The position numbers were made by a program, and so were the translations under genes. The notes under the pieces were generated by a model, which was not told where the DNA came from, made no database searches, and saw only the letters and a program-made list of their open reading frames with translations. From Kaistella treverensis (GTDB lineage: Bacteria; Bacteroidota; Bacteroidia; Flavobacteriales; Weeksellaceae), in assembly GCF_900114045.1 (NCBI RefSeq), contig NZ_FORQ01000001.1, positions 62,001-126,000 on the forward strand: a DNA stretch of 64,000 nucleotides. The letters are read 5' to 3'. This document shows positions 31,924 to 39,775 of this stretch, piece after piece; position 1 is the first letter of the stretch, and every line of letters starts with the position of its first letter.

Positions 31924-32844
31924 TTAATTAAATCCCGAAAGTTGCAGCACGAAATACCAGAAAGCTAAGGTCACAAACGAAAGCGGAATACCGATTCCAA
32001 GCATGAGATTACACAGTTTTGGTTCCAGACGGTGCGCTGCCGCGATAATTGCTGCGGTAACCATCGGGCCCATTGCAGATTCCAGAAATGAAATTTCGAT
32101 GATGTCGCCGCGCTGTTTTAGAATTAAAAAATATAAAATGAAAATAAACGCCGGAAAAAGTAGAAGTTTAAATAAAAGCCCGAAAAAAAGCGGTTTTGCT
32201 TCGTTATTAAATTTCTGCCATTGCAGCTGACTTCCAACTGAAACCAACGCCAGCGGAACAGTAGTCGCGCCCAATTTTGCAAAAACTTCATCAATTTCAC
32301 CCGGAATTTCTACATTGAAAATATTTAAAGCAACAGCAACTGAAAAAGCAATAAATGGTGGAAATTTCAGAATTTTCTGTATGATTTCGAAAGCTGAACT
32401 TTTTCCGCCGGAATACACATTTGCTATTGTAATACCGAGCGTTGAAAGCGCAACAAACGAACCCGGCTGATCCACCAACATCACGGTTTTTATTCCGCTT
32501 TCGCCGTAAAGCGCCTGAATAACAGGAATTCCCACAAAAGAAGTGTTGCTGAAACCCGCGCATAAAATTAAAGCACCGATTAAGGATTTAGACCAACCGA
32601 GTTTTTTACCGAGAATGCTGAAAAACAATAGCGCCAGCAAAATGTTCAACCACGGCACCAAAACCGGAAAAATTACCTGATAATTGAGCACAATTTTCGG
32701 GATATAATAAAGCGACAGGGCGGAGAGCGAAATGTTTACAACAAAAGAATTTAGCGCGACATGACCGTTTTCCGGGAAAATTTTAAACTTCCGAAGAAAA
32801 ATTCCGAGCAAAAGACACAGAAAAAGTAAAATTAAATTAGCCAA
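31924..32844 (-). CDS. AEC-family (auxin efflux carrier-like) transporter
   Basis: A 306-residue inner-membrane protein with about ten helices. Landmarks are the N-terminal LILLFLCLLLGIFLRK, the half-helix motif LILCAGFSNTSFVGIPVIQALYG (about 90-112) and, in the second half, PMVTAAIIAAAHRLEP and GIGIPLSFVTL. The family exports or exchanges small carboxylates such as malate; the substrate here is unknown. The start must be TTG at 32844: an in-frame stop lies a few codons upstream and no ATG precedes the first helix. It sits downstream of the UMP synthase gene with a hairpin between. Confidence 0.85.
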   Translation of the reverse strand: MANLILLFLCLLLGIFLRKFKIFPENGHVALNSFVVNISLSALSLYYIPKIVLNYQVIFPVLVPWLNILLALLFFSILGKKLGWSKSLIGALILCAGFSNTSFVGIPVIQALYGESGIKTVMLVDQPGSFVALSTLGITIANVYSGGKSSAFEIIQKILKFPPFIAFSVAVALNIFNVEIPGEIDEVFAKLGATTVPLALVSVGSQLQWQKFNNEAKPLFFGLLFKLLLFPAFIFILYFLILKQRGDIIEISFLESAMGPMVTAAIIAAAHRLEPKLCNLMLGIGIPLSFVTLAFWYFVLQLSGFN

Positions 32845-32880
32845 GTTGTAAACTTTTTAAGCTGTTTTTTAAAATGAAGA

Positions 32881-32910
32881 AAGGCTGAACTTTTTTAAAT
32901 TTTCAGCCTT
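32881..32910 (-). terminator. Probable terminator after the UMP synthase gene
   Basis: A 9-bp stem AAGGCTGAA/TTCAGCCTT with a 12-base loop. On the minus strand the T-tract after it is weak. Confidence 0.5.
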
Positions 32911-32932
32911 AATTGGGTGTTTTTTTTAGATT

Positions 32933-34291
32933 TTACAGCGACTCCCGGTAGGCTTTCCAGCCGGCGATTTTATAATGTAAAGCCGCCATTTCCGCATCAT
33001 CAGCTTTGTAAACGCCGCGTCCCACGATGATAAAATCGGTTTTCAGATTGCGGAATGCGTGTTCCGGCGTGTTGTACTGCTGACCTTTGCCATCGCCGCT
33101 GGTGTTGATGTTAATTCCCGGCGTGAAAAGCAAAAGTTCATTCGGGATTTGTCGTTGCGAAACACCGCCAAAAACATTCGGGTGCGCAACGGCAATTTTC
33201 GTGGCTTCGTCCTGATAATTTCGGTCAGTAAGAGTTCCTTTCGAGGACATTCCTAAAATCGCAACCACACCAACATTTCGGAAACAGTCTAGCGAATCGT
33301 AACCTGCGATTACCTGTGCCGTAACCAAGTCTGCCCAGTTCGAGATTTTAAAAGTTCCGTAGGCAAACTGCAGTTCCTGCGTATTTCCGATGTCCGCAAA
33401 CTTACGGTCTTCCATCAAAAGGAAATTGTGTTTTGTCGCGATGTCTTTCAGTTTTAATATTGTTTCATCAGCATCAAAATCCAGGATAATGTCAATGTGC
33501 GTTTTCAAAGCAACGATATGCGGACCTACTTTTTCCGCAAGTTCCAGCAATTCCTGCGTCGTGGTAACATCTGCAGAAACAATAAGATTTGATTTTTTTT
33601 CGAGTGAAATCTGCAATATTTTTTGCGCCACCGAATGTTCACAAATCTCTAATTTCTGCTCATAAGAAAGCCTTTTTTCTTCCTCGAATTTTACTTTATT
33701 TCCGGTCAGGAAATCATTAATACGTAAAACTTCGTCTTCATCAATATGACCTTCTGCGCGCAACATTTTGCATACTTCAGAAATGGTGAAAAGCGTGTGC
33801 ACGCGGTAACCTTTGCTCTCTAAAAGTTCTTTACCGCCCTGCTGACGGTCCAGCACAACAATGATATCAGAAACGGTAATTCCTTCGTTTTCAATTTCTG
33901 GAATCGTTTCCAGCAAAGAAGCCCCGGATGTGATGACATCTTCCACCAACAAACAGTTTTGACCTTTAGTAAAAATTCCTTCAATCAATTTTTTGGTACC
34001 GTGCTGTTTGGCTTCCTTTCTTTTGATAATCAACGGAATATAGCTTTCCAAAGACATTGCTGTCGCCATGGGTAAAGCTGCGTATGGAACACCACAAATC
34101 ACATCGAAATTATCCAGCGGAAGCATATCCAAAAGATAATTGGCAAGTGATTTCAGGATTTTAGGATCCGAAGCAAGCGGACGCAAATCCACATAAAAAG
34201 GACTTTCAATACCAGATTTCAGGGTAAATTTCCCAAATTTAATGATGCCGAGCTTGTAACACTCCAGAAAAAATTCTTTCTTAGTTTCCAT
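32933..34291 (-). CDS. Bifunctional UMP synthase (orotate phosphoribosyltransferase - OMP decarboxylase fusion)
   Basis: A 452-residue fusion catalysing the last two steps of UMP synthesis. The N-terminal OPRT domain (1 to about 195) has KFGKFTLKSGIESPFYVDLR and the PRPP motif VEDVITSGAS (116-125). The C-terminal OMP decarboxylase domain (about 215-452) has SADVT, KTHIDI and EDRKFADIGNT with catalytic D295, K297 and D300, and ends with GRGVYKADD. The DRKFADIGNT block with FKISNWADLVTAQVI resembles eukaryotic UMP synthase closely, unlike the short bacterial PyrF. The ATG at 34291 is chosen; the TTG at 34309 lies in the -7 box. Confidence 0.93.
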   Translation of the reverse strand: METKKEFFLECYKLGIIKFGKFTLKSGIESPFYVDLRPLASDPKILKSLANYLLDMLPLDNFDVICGVPYAALPMATAMSLESYIPLIIKRKEAKQHGTKKLIEGIFTKGQNCLLVEDVITSGASLLETIPEIENEGITVSDIIVVLDRQQGGKELLESKGYRVHTLFTISEVCKMLRAEGHIDEDEVLRINDFLTGNKVKFEEEKRLSYEQKLEICEHSVAQKILQISLEKKSNLIVSADVTTTQELLELAEKVGPHIVALKTHIDIILDFDADETILKLKDIATKHNFLLMEDRKFADIGNTQELQFAYGTFKISNWADLVTAQVIAGYDSLDCFRNVGVVAILGMSSKGTLTDRNYQDEATKIAVAHPNVFGGVSQRQIPNELLLFTPGININTSGDGKGQQYNTPEHAFRNLKTDFIIVGRGVYKADDAEMAALHYKIAGWKAYRESL

Positions 34292-34308
34292 GTATTTTAG
34301 TTGTTGCA

Positions 34309-34337
34309 CAAAGTTAATATTTTAAAAGAAAAACCAA
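34309..34337 (-). promoter_or_regulatory. Promoter of the UMP synthase gene
   Basis: Minus strand: TTG at 34337-34335, 18 bases of spacing, and TAACTTTG at 34316-34309. The leader to the ATG at 34291 is about 12 bases. Confidence 0.65.
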
Positions 34338-34381
34338 CAGAGATTTCCGTGCCACGCCGCTTTCAGCATTTATAAATTTTC

Positions 34382-34389
34382 TATCTTTG
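34382..34389 (+). promoter_or_regulatory. -7 promoter box of the serine hydrolase gene
   Basis: TATCTTTG on the plus strand. The roughly 85-base leader to the ATG at 34479 contains a GCCGCTTTTAACGGC hairpin (34406-34420) of the dispersed family. Confidence 0.55.
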
Positions 34390-34478
34390 GAAAACTTCAA
34401 AAAAAGCCGCTTTTAACGGCGGATTTTTCTGGAAGAAAATTGATGTCGATTACAACCTTCAAACAAAAATATCCCGCT

Positions 34479-36029
34479 ATGAAAGCAAAATTTTCTCTTT
34501 TTTTATTTCTGATTTCTTTTTTCGTCTTCGCGCAGGTGGAGGAAAAAAAGCTTGATGAACTTATTCAAAATACCTTAAAAACCTTTGATGTTCCGGGGAT
34601 TTCTGTAGGTGTGGTGAAAGATGGAAAAGTTATTTACTCCAAAGGTTTTGGTGTGAGATCTTTAACCTCAAAACAGAAAATGACTGATGAAACTTTGGTC
34701 GGAATTGCTTCTAACAGTAAAGGTTTTACCGCGACGGCGCTCGCCTTGTTAGCGGATGAAGGAAAACTGAATTTCGATGATAAAGTGACCAAATACATTC
34801 CTGAATTTCAGATGTACGATCCATACGTTACGCAAAACGTAACCATTAAAGATTTAATCACGCACCGCGCCGGCTTAGGTTTAGGTCAGGGCGATTTGAT
34901 GTTTTTCCCGGAAGGCGGCAATTTAAGCGTCAACGATATTATTCACAACGTGAGATATCTGAAGCCGGAAAATCCGTTCCGTACGACTTTGGATTATAAC
35001 AATATCATGTTTATCGTTGCGGGAGAAGTTATTCACCGCGTAAGCGGACTTTCCTGGGCGGAATTTATTGAGCAGAGAATTTTGAAACCTGTCGGTATGA
35101 CCTCAAGTTTCGGAAGTTACAACCGCGCAAAAGCAGCGAATGTTTCCAACATTATCGAAGCACACGCGCCGGTTGACGGAAAAGCTGTTGCAGTGCCGCA
35201 CGACTGGAATGAAACTGCAAATGCAGCAGGCGGAATCATCAGCAATGTGAAAGATATGACGACCTGGGCAGAATTTTTAATGAATGGCTTCACCACAAAA
35301 GATGGTAAAAAACTGGTTTCGGATAAGCAAATTCAGCAATTATGGAATTTACAGATTTCTACGCCTGTGGCGCTGAAAAACCCGTACGACAGCAACTTCG
35401 GCGGTTACGGTTTAGGTTGGTTCTTAACCGATGTTAAAGGTCATAAGCAGGTGTATCACACCGGCGGTTTGATTGGTACGGTGACACAATTTACCTTAAT
35501 TCCGGATATGAAACTGGGAATTGTGGTTCTCACCAATCAGCAGAGTGGTGCGGCTTTCAGCACAATTACCAATACCATCAAAGATTCGTATTTAGGAATG
35601 CCGGAAAAAGACTGGCTGAAAACTTATGGCGACAGAATGGCGAAAGTAAATGCCGATTATGCTAAAGATAAAAAAGAGATTTTTGCGAAATCTGAAAGCT
35701 TTAAAAGAGATAAAAACTGCCAGATTAAAAATAATCAGATTACCGGAACTTACAACGATCTGTGGTTTGGCGACGTTACCATTTCCCAATACGGAAAAAA
35801 CCTGCGTTTTGCAAGCAAAAATTCTCCGCGCTTAAAAGGTGAACTTTTGCCGTATTCACCGAACGTGATGATTGTAAAATGGGACGACAGAAGTTACGAT
35901 GCTGATGCTTTTGTAAATTTCGATTTGGATGAAAACGGAAAAGCAACCGGAATGAAATTAAAACCAATTTCTGACGTAACTGATTTCAGTTTTGATTTTG
36001 AAGATTTGGACTTGGTAAAGAAAAACTAA
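34479..36029 (+). CDS. Serine hydrolase, class C beta-lactamase/esterase family, with C-terminal DUF3471-like domain
   Basis: A 516-residue exported enzyme. The signal peptide (FSLFLFLISFFVFAQ) fixes the start at 34479 rather than 34440/34443. The catalytic triad motifs of the class C beta-lactamase/DD-peptidase fold are visible: SxxK as S78-N-S-K81 (GIASNSKGFTATAL), the YxN-type motif in LDYNNIMF, and HTGG (VYHTGGLIGTV), which replaces KTG. From about residue 400 a lipocalin-like tail (ITGTYNDLWFGDVTISQYG) fits DUF3471. Likely a periplasmic esterase or peptidase; true beta-lactamase activity is not implied. A bidirectional terminator follows. Confidence 0.88.
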   Translation: MKAKFSLFLFLISFFVFAQVEEKKLDELIQNTLKTFDVPGISVGVVKDGKVIYSKGFGVRSLTSKQKMTDETLVGIASNSKGFTATALALLADEGKLNFDDKVTKYIPEFQMYDPYVTQNVTIKDLITHRAGLGLGQGDLMFFPEGGNLSVNDIIHNVRYLKPENPFRTTLDYNNIMFIVAGEVIHRVSGLSWAEFIEQRILKPVGMTSSFGSYNRAKAANVSNIIEAHAPVDGKAVAVPHDWNETANAAGGIISNVKDMTTWAEFLMNGFTTKDGKKLVSDKQIQQLWNLQISTPVALKNPYDSNFGGYGLGWFLTDVKGHKQVYHTGGLIGTVTQFTLIPDMKLGIVVLTNQQSGAAFSTITNTIKDSYLGMPEKDWLKTYGDRMAKVNADYAKDKKEIFAKSESFKRDKNCQIKNNQITGTYNDLWFGDVTISQYGKNLRFASKNSPRLKGELLPYSPNVMIVKWDDRSYDADAFVNFDLDENGKATGMKLKPISDVTDFSFDFEDLDLVKKN

Positions 36030-36053
36030 AAAATATACCAAAAAGCAGCCAAA

Positions 36054-36083
36054 AAAACCTCATCAATCTGATGAGGTTTTTTA
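36054..36083. terminator. Bidirectional terminator between serine hydrolase and sixA
   Basis: AAAACCTCATCA pairs with TGATGAGGTTTT around an ATC loop, a 12-bp perfect stem with A- and T-runs. Confidence 0.92.
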
Positions 36084-36084
36084 T

Positions 36085-36561
36085 TTAAATTTTCGAAGGT
36101 TCGTAGAAGAAAATGGGCTTCTTTTCAGCGCTGTGGAAATCCGACCAGGAATCGCCGTCGATCTCGAAACCTGCAACACCACACGTGGGAAACATAAAAA
36201 CGTCGTGGGCCATGCTGTTCGCAAAATTGGAAATACCGTTGTTGTGCGAAAACATCGCGACCGAATCTAATTCATCGGGCAAATCTGTAATAAGTGATTC
36301 AAAATTTGTTTCGGAGGCGTTGTAGAGTTTCTGCATGGTTTCCACCTCCAGCTGATATTCTTTATTGAAAATTTCACAGGTTTTAAAGGCGCGGAGCGCT
36401 GGACTTGAGTAAAATTTATCGATTTCTATATTATTTTCTTTCAGGAATTTTGCCATTTTAGCGGCATTTTTTTCACCTTTTTCCGACAAAGGCCGGTCAA
36501 AATCATCGGTGTTTTCCGGCCAGTCGCTTTTAGCATGACGAACAAGTATTAATTTTTTCAT
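36085..36561 (-). CDS. SixA-type histidine phosphatase
   Basis: A 158-residue cytoplasmic protein of the histidine phosphatase superfamily. The catalytic RHAKSDW motif has the phospho-accepting H9 (LILVRHAKSDWPE). The second arginine motif is SSPALRAFKTCEIF (about 52-65), and the second histidine is in MFSHNNGISNFAN. Length and the RHAKS form fit SixA, which removes phosphate from His of phosphotransfer proteins. No partner kinase is nearby, so the substrate is open. Confidence 0.88.
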   Translation of the reverse strand: MKKLILVRHAKSDWPENTDDFDRPLSEKGEKNAAKMAKFLKENNIEIDKFYSSPALRAFKTCEIFNKEYQLEVETMQKLYNASETNFESLITDLPDELDSVAMFSHNNGISNFANSMAHDVFMFPTCGVAGFEIDGDSWSDFHSAEKKPIFFYEPSKI

Positions 36562-36663
36562 TCCTTAATGTTTTTTAAAACAATAAAATTAATTAAAAAT
36601 TGAAAACAAATCAGCCATTTTTTTTTAAATTAAAAAGTGAAACATTTAATTAAACAAAATGCT

Positions 36664-36702
36664 AAAACATTAAAATTCGGCGTTTTAAGCCGGTATTTTT
36701 TA
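36664..36702. repeat. Dispersed hairpin-family member before ruvX
   Basis: CGGCGTTTTAAGCCGG followed by TATTTTTTAAATTTTG, at about 36679-36709. The weak CGGC/GCCG stem with the T-run matches the motif family. It also directly precedes and partly provides the ruvX -33 region. Confidence 0.5.
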
Positions 36703-36706
36703 AATT

Positions 36707-36737
36707 TTGTGAACACAGTCAAATATTTGTAAATTTG
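36707..36737 (+). promoter_or_regulatory. Promoter of ruvX (TTG-N20-TAAATTTG), almost leaderless
   Basis: A TTG at 36707-36709, 20 bases of spacing, and a perfect -7 TAAATTTG at 36730-36737. The ATG at 36744 lies six bases later, so the transcript should start at or next to the initiation codon. Confidence 0.7.
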
Positions 36738-36743
36738 CAGCTG

Positions 36744-37160
36744 ATGTCACAAATTTTAGCCATTGATTACGGGAAAGCGCGCTGTGGTTTAGCTGCAACA
36801 GACGATATGCAAATTATTGCAAGCGGCCTGCAAACCGTTCCCACGAAAGAAATATTTTCTTTTTTGAAAAATTATTTTTCCCTGAATCGGGTAGAGCAAA
36901 TTGTGGTGGGACTTCCGACGGATCTGAAAGGAAATCTAAATGAAGTTGAAAAGGAAATTTTAAAATTCATCGAAAAGTTTAGAAACGAATTTCCCACCAT
37001 TGAAGTTTCGAGGTTTGATGAGCGTTTTACTTCAAAAATGGCGTCTTTTGCAATTTCACAAAGTGGAAAAACAAAGAAAAAAAGAGAGGAAAAAGGGTTG
37101 ATTGACAAAGTAAGCGCGACCATAATATTGCAGAATTTTTTAGAACAGAAACAGAGATGA
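36744..37160 (+). CDS. ruvX: Holliday junction resolvase-like / pre-16S rRNA nuclease YqgF (RuvX)
   Basis: A 138-residue RNase H-fold protein. The first strand carries the catalytic Asp (ILAIDYGKARCGLAATD, D7), the second acidic position lies after VVGLPTDLKGN, and FDERFTSKMA holds a further acidic pair; DKVSATIILQNFLEQ ends the protein with the last Asp. In E. coli YqgF processes pre-16S rRNA 5' ends. The ATG at 36744 is used; the TTG at 36735 lies inside the -7 box. The stop overlaps the def start (ATGA), so the two are coupled. Confidence 0.92.
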   Translation: MSQILAIDYGKARCGLAATDDMQIIASGLQTVPTKEIFSFLKNYFSLNRVEQIVVGLPTDLKGNLNEVEKEILKFIEKFRNEFPTIEVSRFDERFTSKMASFAISQSGKTKKKREEKGLIDKVSATIILQNFLEQKQR

Positions 37161-37729
37161 TTTTACCGATAAGAGCCTTTGGCGATGCCGTTTTACGAAA
37201 AATGTGTCACGATATTTCGCCCGATTATCCGGAACTGAATACGCTGATCGACAATATGTTTGAAACCATGCAAAGCGCCAGCGGCATTGGTTTGGCGGCG
37301 CCTCAGGTAGGTTTGGATATCCGGCTTTTTGTTGTGGACGTTTCGCCTTTGGCAGAAGATGAAGATTATGCCGATATTGCCGAGGAATTAAAGGATTTCC
37401 GCAAAGTTTTCATCAATGCAAAAATTTTGGAAGAAACCGGTGAAGAATGGAAATTCAATGAAGGTTGTCTTTCAATTCCCGACGTTCGCGAAGATGTAAA
37501 ACGGAAAGAAACCATAAAAATCGAATATTTCGACGAAAATTTCGTTAAACATACCGACACTTTTTCAGACATGCGCGCGCGAGTTATTCAGCATGAATAC
37601 GACCACATAGACGGAATTTTATTTACCGATCACTTAAGCGCACTGAAGAAAAAATTAGTGAAAGGAAAACTGGTGAAAATTTCGCAGGGCGACGTGGCGG
37701 TGAATTATAAAATGCGTTTTCCTAAGTAA
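37157..37729 (+). CDS. def: Peptide deformylase
   Basis: A 190-residue metalloenzyme that removes the formyl group from nascent proteins. All three signature motifs are present: motif 1 GIGLAAPQ (SGIGLAAPQVG, near 42-52), motif 2 EGCLS (FNEGCLSIPDV), whose Cys binds the metal, and motif 3 HEYDH (QHEYDHIDG), whose two His bind the metal and whose Glu is catalytic. Length is normal. It overlaps ruvX by four bases and is followed 45 bases later by a DUF5606 gene in the same direction. Confidence 0.97.
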   Translation: MILPIRAFGDAVLRKMCHDISPDYPELNTLIDNMFETMQSASGIGLAAPQVGLDIRLFVVDVSPLAEDEDYADIAEELKDFRKVFINAKILEETGEEWKFNEGCLSIPDVREDVKRKETIKIEYFDENFVKHTDTFSDMRARVIQHEYDHIDGILFTDHLSALKKKLVKGKLVKISQGDVAVNYKMRFPK

Positions 37730-37774
37730 ATATTCAGCAAAAAAACAGAATTTAAAAATCAAAAAAATAAACAT

Positions 37775-38335
37775 ATGCAGTTAGAAAAAATAATTTCAAT
37801 TTCCGGAAAACCAGGACTTTATAAGCTTATTTCTCAGTTGAAAAGCGGCTTTATCGTAGAAGACGTAATTACCAAGAAAAAAGCCAGTATTTCTAATTCT
37901 TCACAGGTAAGCTTGTTGGACAATATCGCGATGTTTACTTTCGATAATGAAGTTCCGTTGTTCGATGTTTTCGAAAATTTGGCTAAAAATGAAGATTATA
38001 AAGAAACCATTTCTCACAAATCTTCGGAAGCGGAATTGAAGGAGTTAATGTCTAAATCTTTGCCGAATTACGATACCGAAAGAGTGTATGTTTCTGATAT
38101 GAAAAAGCTGGCACAGTGGTATAATATCCTGCATAAAGCTGGTTACATTACGCCTGAAAGTTTCGTAAAAGCGGAAACTGCAGAAGAAACTCCTGCTGAA
38201 AATGAGGTAAAAACCGAAAAAACAGAAGCTAAAAAAGCGGCACCAAAAAAGGAAAAAACTACGACACCGAAAGTGAAAGCTGCAACGACATCAGCGAAAT
38301 CAGCGCCGAAAAGTACACACCGAAAAATGGGATAA
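37775..38335 (+). CDS. DUF5606-family protein
   Basis: A 186-residue cytoplasmic protein conserved in Bacteroidota beside def and ruvX genes. Residues 1 to about 140 form the folded part: LEKIISISGKPGLYKLISQL, GFIVEDVITKKKASI, NEVPLFDVFENLAKNED and VSDMKKLAQWYNILHKAGY. The C-terminal about 45 residues are a disordered Lys/Ala/Thr tail (KKAAPKKEKTTTPKVK). The tail is reminiscent of histone-like tails, so RNA or DNA contact is possible but unproven. Function unknown. Confidence 0.8.
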   Translation: MQLEKIISISGKPGLYKLISQLKSGFIVEDVITKKKASISNSSQVSLLDNIAMFTFDNEVPLFDVFENLAKNEDYKETISHKSSEAELKELMSKSLPNYDTERVYVSDMKKLAQWYNILHKAGYITPESFVKAETAEETPAENEVKTEKTEAKKAAPKKEKTTTPKVKAATTSAKSAPKSTHRKMG

Positions 38336-38357
38336 ACTTCTGTTTTAAATGAAATTT

Positions 38358-38386
38358 ACCTTGTCAAAACCTGACAAGGTTTTTTA
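38358..38386 (+). terminator. Terminator of the ruvX-def-DUF5606 group
   Basis: A perfect 9-bp stem ACCTTGTCA/TGACAAGGT with a five-base loop is followed by six T. Confidence 0.88.
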
Positions 38387-38402
38387 TTTAATTTGGCAAG
38401 AT

Positions 38403-38410
38403 TAAATTTG
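38403..38410 (+). promoter_or_regulatory. -7 promoter box of mazG
   Basis: TAAATTTG, a perfect match, 39 bases before the mazG ATG. Confidence 0.6.
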
Positions 38411-38449
38411 TAATCCATACTTCATCTTCCATACCTAAAACTCAAAAAA

Positions 38450-39217
38450 ATGAATTCCAGAGAAGAAAAACTAGAAGCTTTCGGCAGATTGTTGGATATT
38501 ATGGACGATTTGCGCGAAAAATGTCCGTGGGATCAAAAGCAGACATTGCAAAGTTTACGGCATTTGACTTTAGAAGAAGTTTATGAACTTTCCGACGCTT
38601 TGCTGACCGAAGATTTACCGGAAATCAAAAAAGAATTAGGCGACGTTTTGCTGCATTTGGTTTTTTACGCGAAAATCGGATCTGAAAAAAATAGTTTTGA
38701 TATTGCTGATGTCATTAATTCATTAAACGAAAAACTCATTTTTCGTCATCCGCATATTTATGGCGACGTACAGGTTCAGAATGAAGATGAAGTAAAGCAA
38801 AATTGGGAAAAACTAAAGCTTAAAGAAGGTAATAAATCCGTGCTTTCCGGGGTGACGAAAGGTACGCCGAGCTTAATTAAAGCGTACAGAATTCAGGATA
38901 AGGTGAAAGGAATTGGTTTTGAATTTGCGAATGCTGAAGACGCCTGGAAAAAAGTCGAGGAAGAATTAGCTGAATTTCACGCCGAAACGGAATTTGACAA
39001 AAAAGAGCAGGAATTAGGCGATATTTTTTTCTCGCTTGTAAATTACGCGCGAATTTTAGGACTTAATCCGGATTCTGCATTGGAGCGCACCAATAATAAA
39101 TTCATCAATCGGTTTCAGAAAATGGAAAATATAGCTTTAGACAAAAAGCAAAATTTAGCCGATTTACCGCTGAATAAAATGGACGAACTTTGGGAAGAAG
39201 CCAAGAAAAACGAATAA
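38450..39217 (+). CDS. mazG: Nucleoside triphosphate pyrophosphohydrolase MazG
   Basis: A 255-residue house-cleaning enzyme that hydrolyses non-canonical NTPs to NMP and PPi. It has two tandem MazG domains as in the E. coli enzyme. Domain 1 has CPWDQKQTLQSLRHLTLEEVYEL and the metal-binding LPEIKKELGDVLLHLVFYAKI; domain 2 has KVEEELAEFHAETEFDKKEQ and ELGDIFFSLVNYARILGLNPDSAL. The Glu/Asp EExxE...ExxD pattern is intact in both, and RTNNKFINRF ends domain 2. It has its own promoter. Its stop lies in a weak hairpin. Confidence 0.95.
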   Translation: MNSREEKLEAFGRLLDIMDDLREKCPWDQKQTLQSLRHLTLEEVYELSDALLTEDLPEIKKELGDVLLHLVFYAKIGSEKNSFDIADVINSLNEKLIFRHPHIYGDVQVQNEDEVKQNWEKLKLKEGNKSVLSGVTKGTPSLIKAYRIQDKVKGIGFEFANAEDAWKKVEEELAEFHAETEFDKKEQELGDIFFSLVNYARILGLNPDSALERTNNKFINRFQKMENIALDKKQNLADLPLNKMDELWEEAKKNE

Positions 39218-39242
39218 ACCTTCGGCAATACCAAAGGTTTAT
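39214..39242 (+). terminator. Weak hairpin at the mazG stop codon
   Basis: A 9-bp stem ATAAACCTT/AAGGTTTAT with an 11-base loop. It includes the stop codon and has no strong T-run after it. Confidence 0.4.
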
Positions 39243-39280
39243 TGATTAATAGCATTTCCACCTTTTGCTATGTCGCTATT

Positions 39281-39775
39281 TTAGTTAAAATACTCGTGGT
39301 ATTCGTCCATTGATTCTTTCAGTTCTTTTACAGTTTCATTGGCTTCGTCGCGGTTCGGCGCATTTTGCAGCTTCTTTAAATCCTGAATATGATCCGTTAA
39401 CCAAACATGCAGAACGTCGTGCGATTTTCCTGTCATGGTGCAGCTTTTAACCAAATTGTCGTTTGCGGCAATTATATTGGTGGCAAGCATTTTATAATCA
39501 CCATTTTCAGGTTTGTACTGTACCAGCGCGTCTTCCATTTCAGCGACGTACGGTTTCATTTCTTCGTTTACCGCCCATTTTTTTCCGTTGTCAAGCGTCA
39601 GTTCTGCTGAAGCGTCGTGATCATCAGATTTTTCCTCCGTTGCAGCGGAATGTTCGTCGTGTGAAGTTTGCTCTGTGTTCGACACCGCATTTTCATCGGT
39701 TACTGTTTCTGCTTTTTTCTCGCAGGAAATCACGATGGACAGCGCAAAAAGTGCTGATAAAATTGCTTTTTTCAT
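39281..39775 (-). CDS. His/Glu-rich lipoprotein of unknown function
   Basis: A 164-residue lipoprotein: MKKAILSALFALSIVISC with a lipobox and C18 as the lipid site. Residues about 20-58 are a low-complexity acidic, His-containing linker (TSHDEHSAATEEKSDDHDAS). The C-terminal domain is helical and holds CTMTGKSHDVLHVWLTDH (about 111-128), where Cys, Met and three or more His are close, which could bind a metal such as copper; this is inference. Its ATG overlaps the stop of the upstream membrane-protein gene (ATGA), so the two are translated together. Confidence 0.7.
   Translation of the reverse strand: MKKAILSALFALSIVISCEKKAETVTDENAVSNTEQTSHDEHSAATEEKSDDHDASAELTLDNGKKWAVNEEMKPYVAEMEDALVQYKPENGDYKMLATNIIAANDNLVKSCTMTGKSHDVLHVWLTDHIQDLKKLQNAPNRDEANETVKELKESMDEYHEYFN

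Noticed and set aside
36450-36475. TTTTAGCGGCATTTTTTTC as a further hairpin-family member
   Set aside because: It lies in the sixA coding sequence and is explained by codons for AAKMAK; counted as coincidence.
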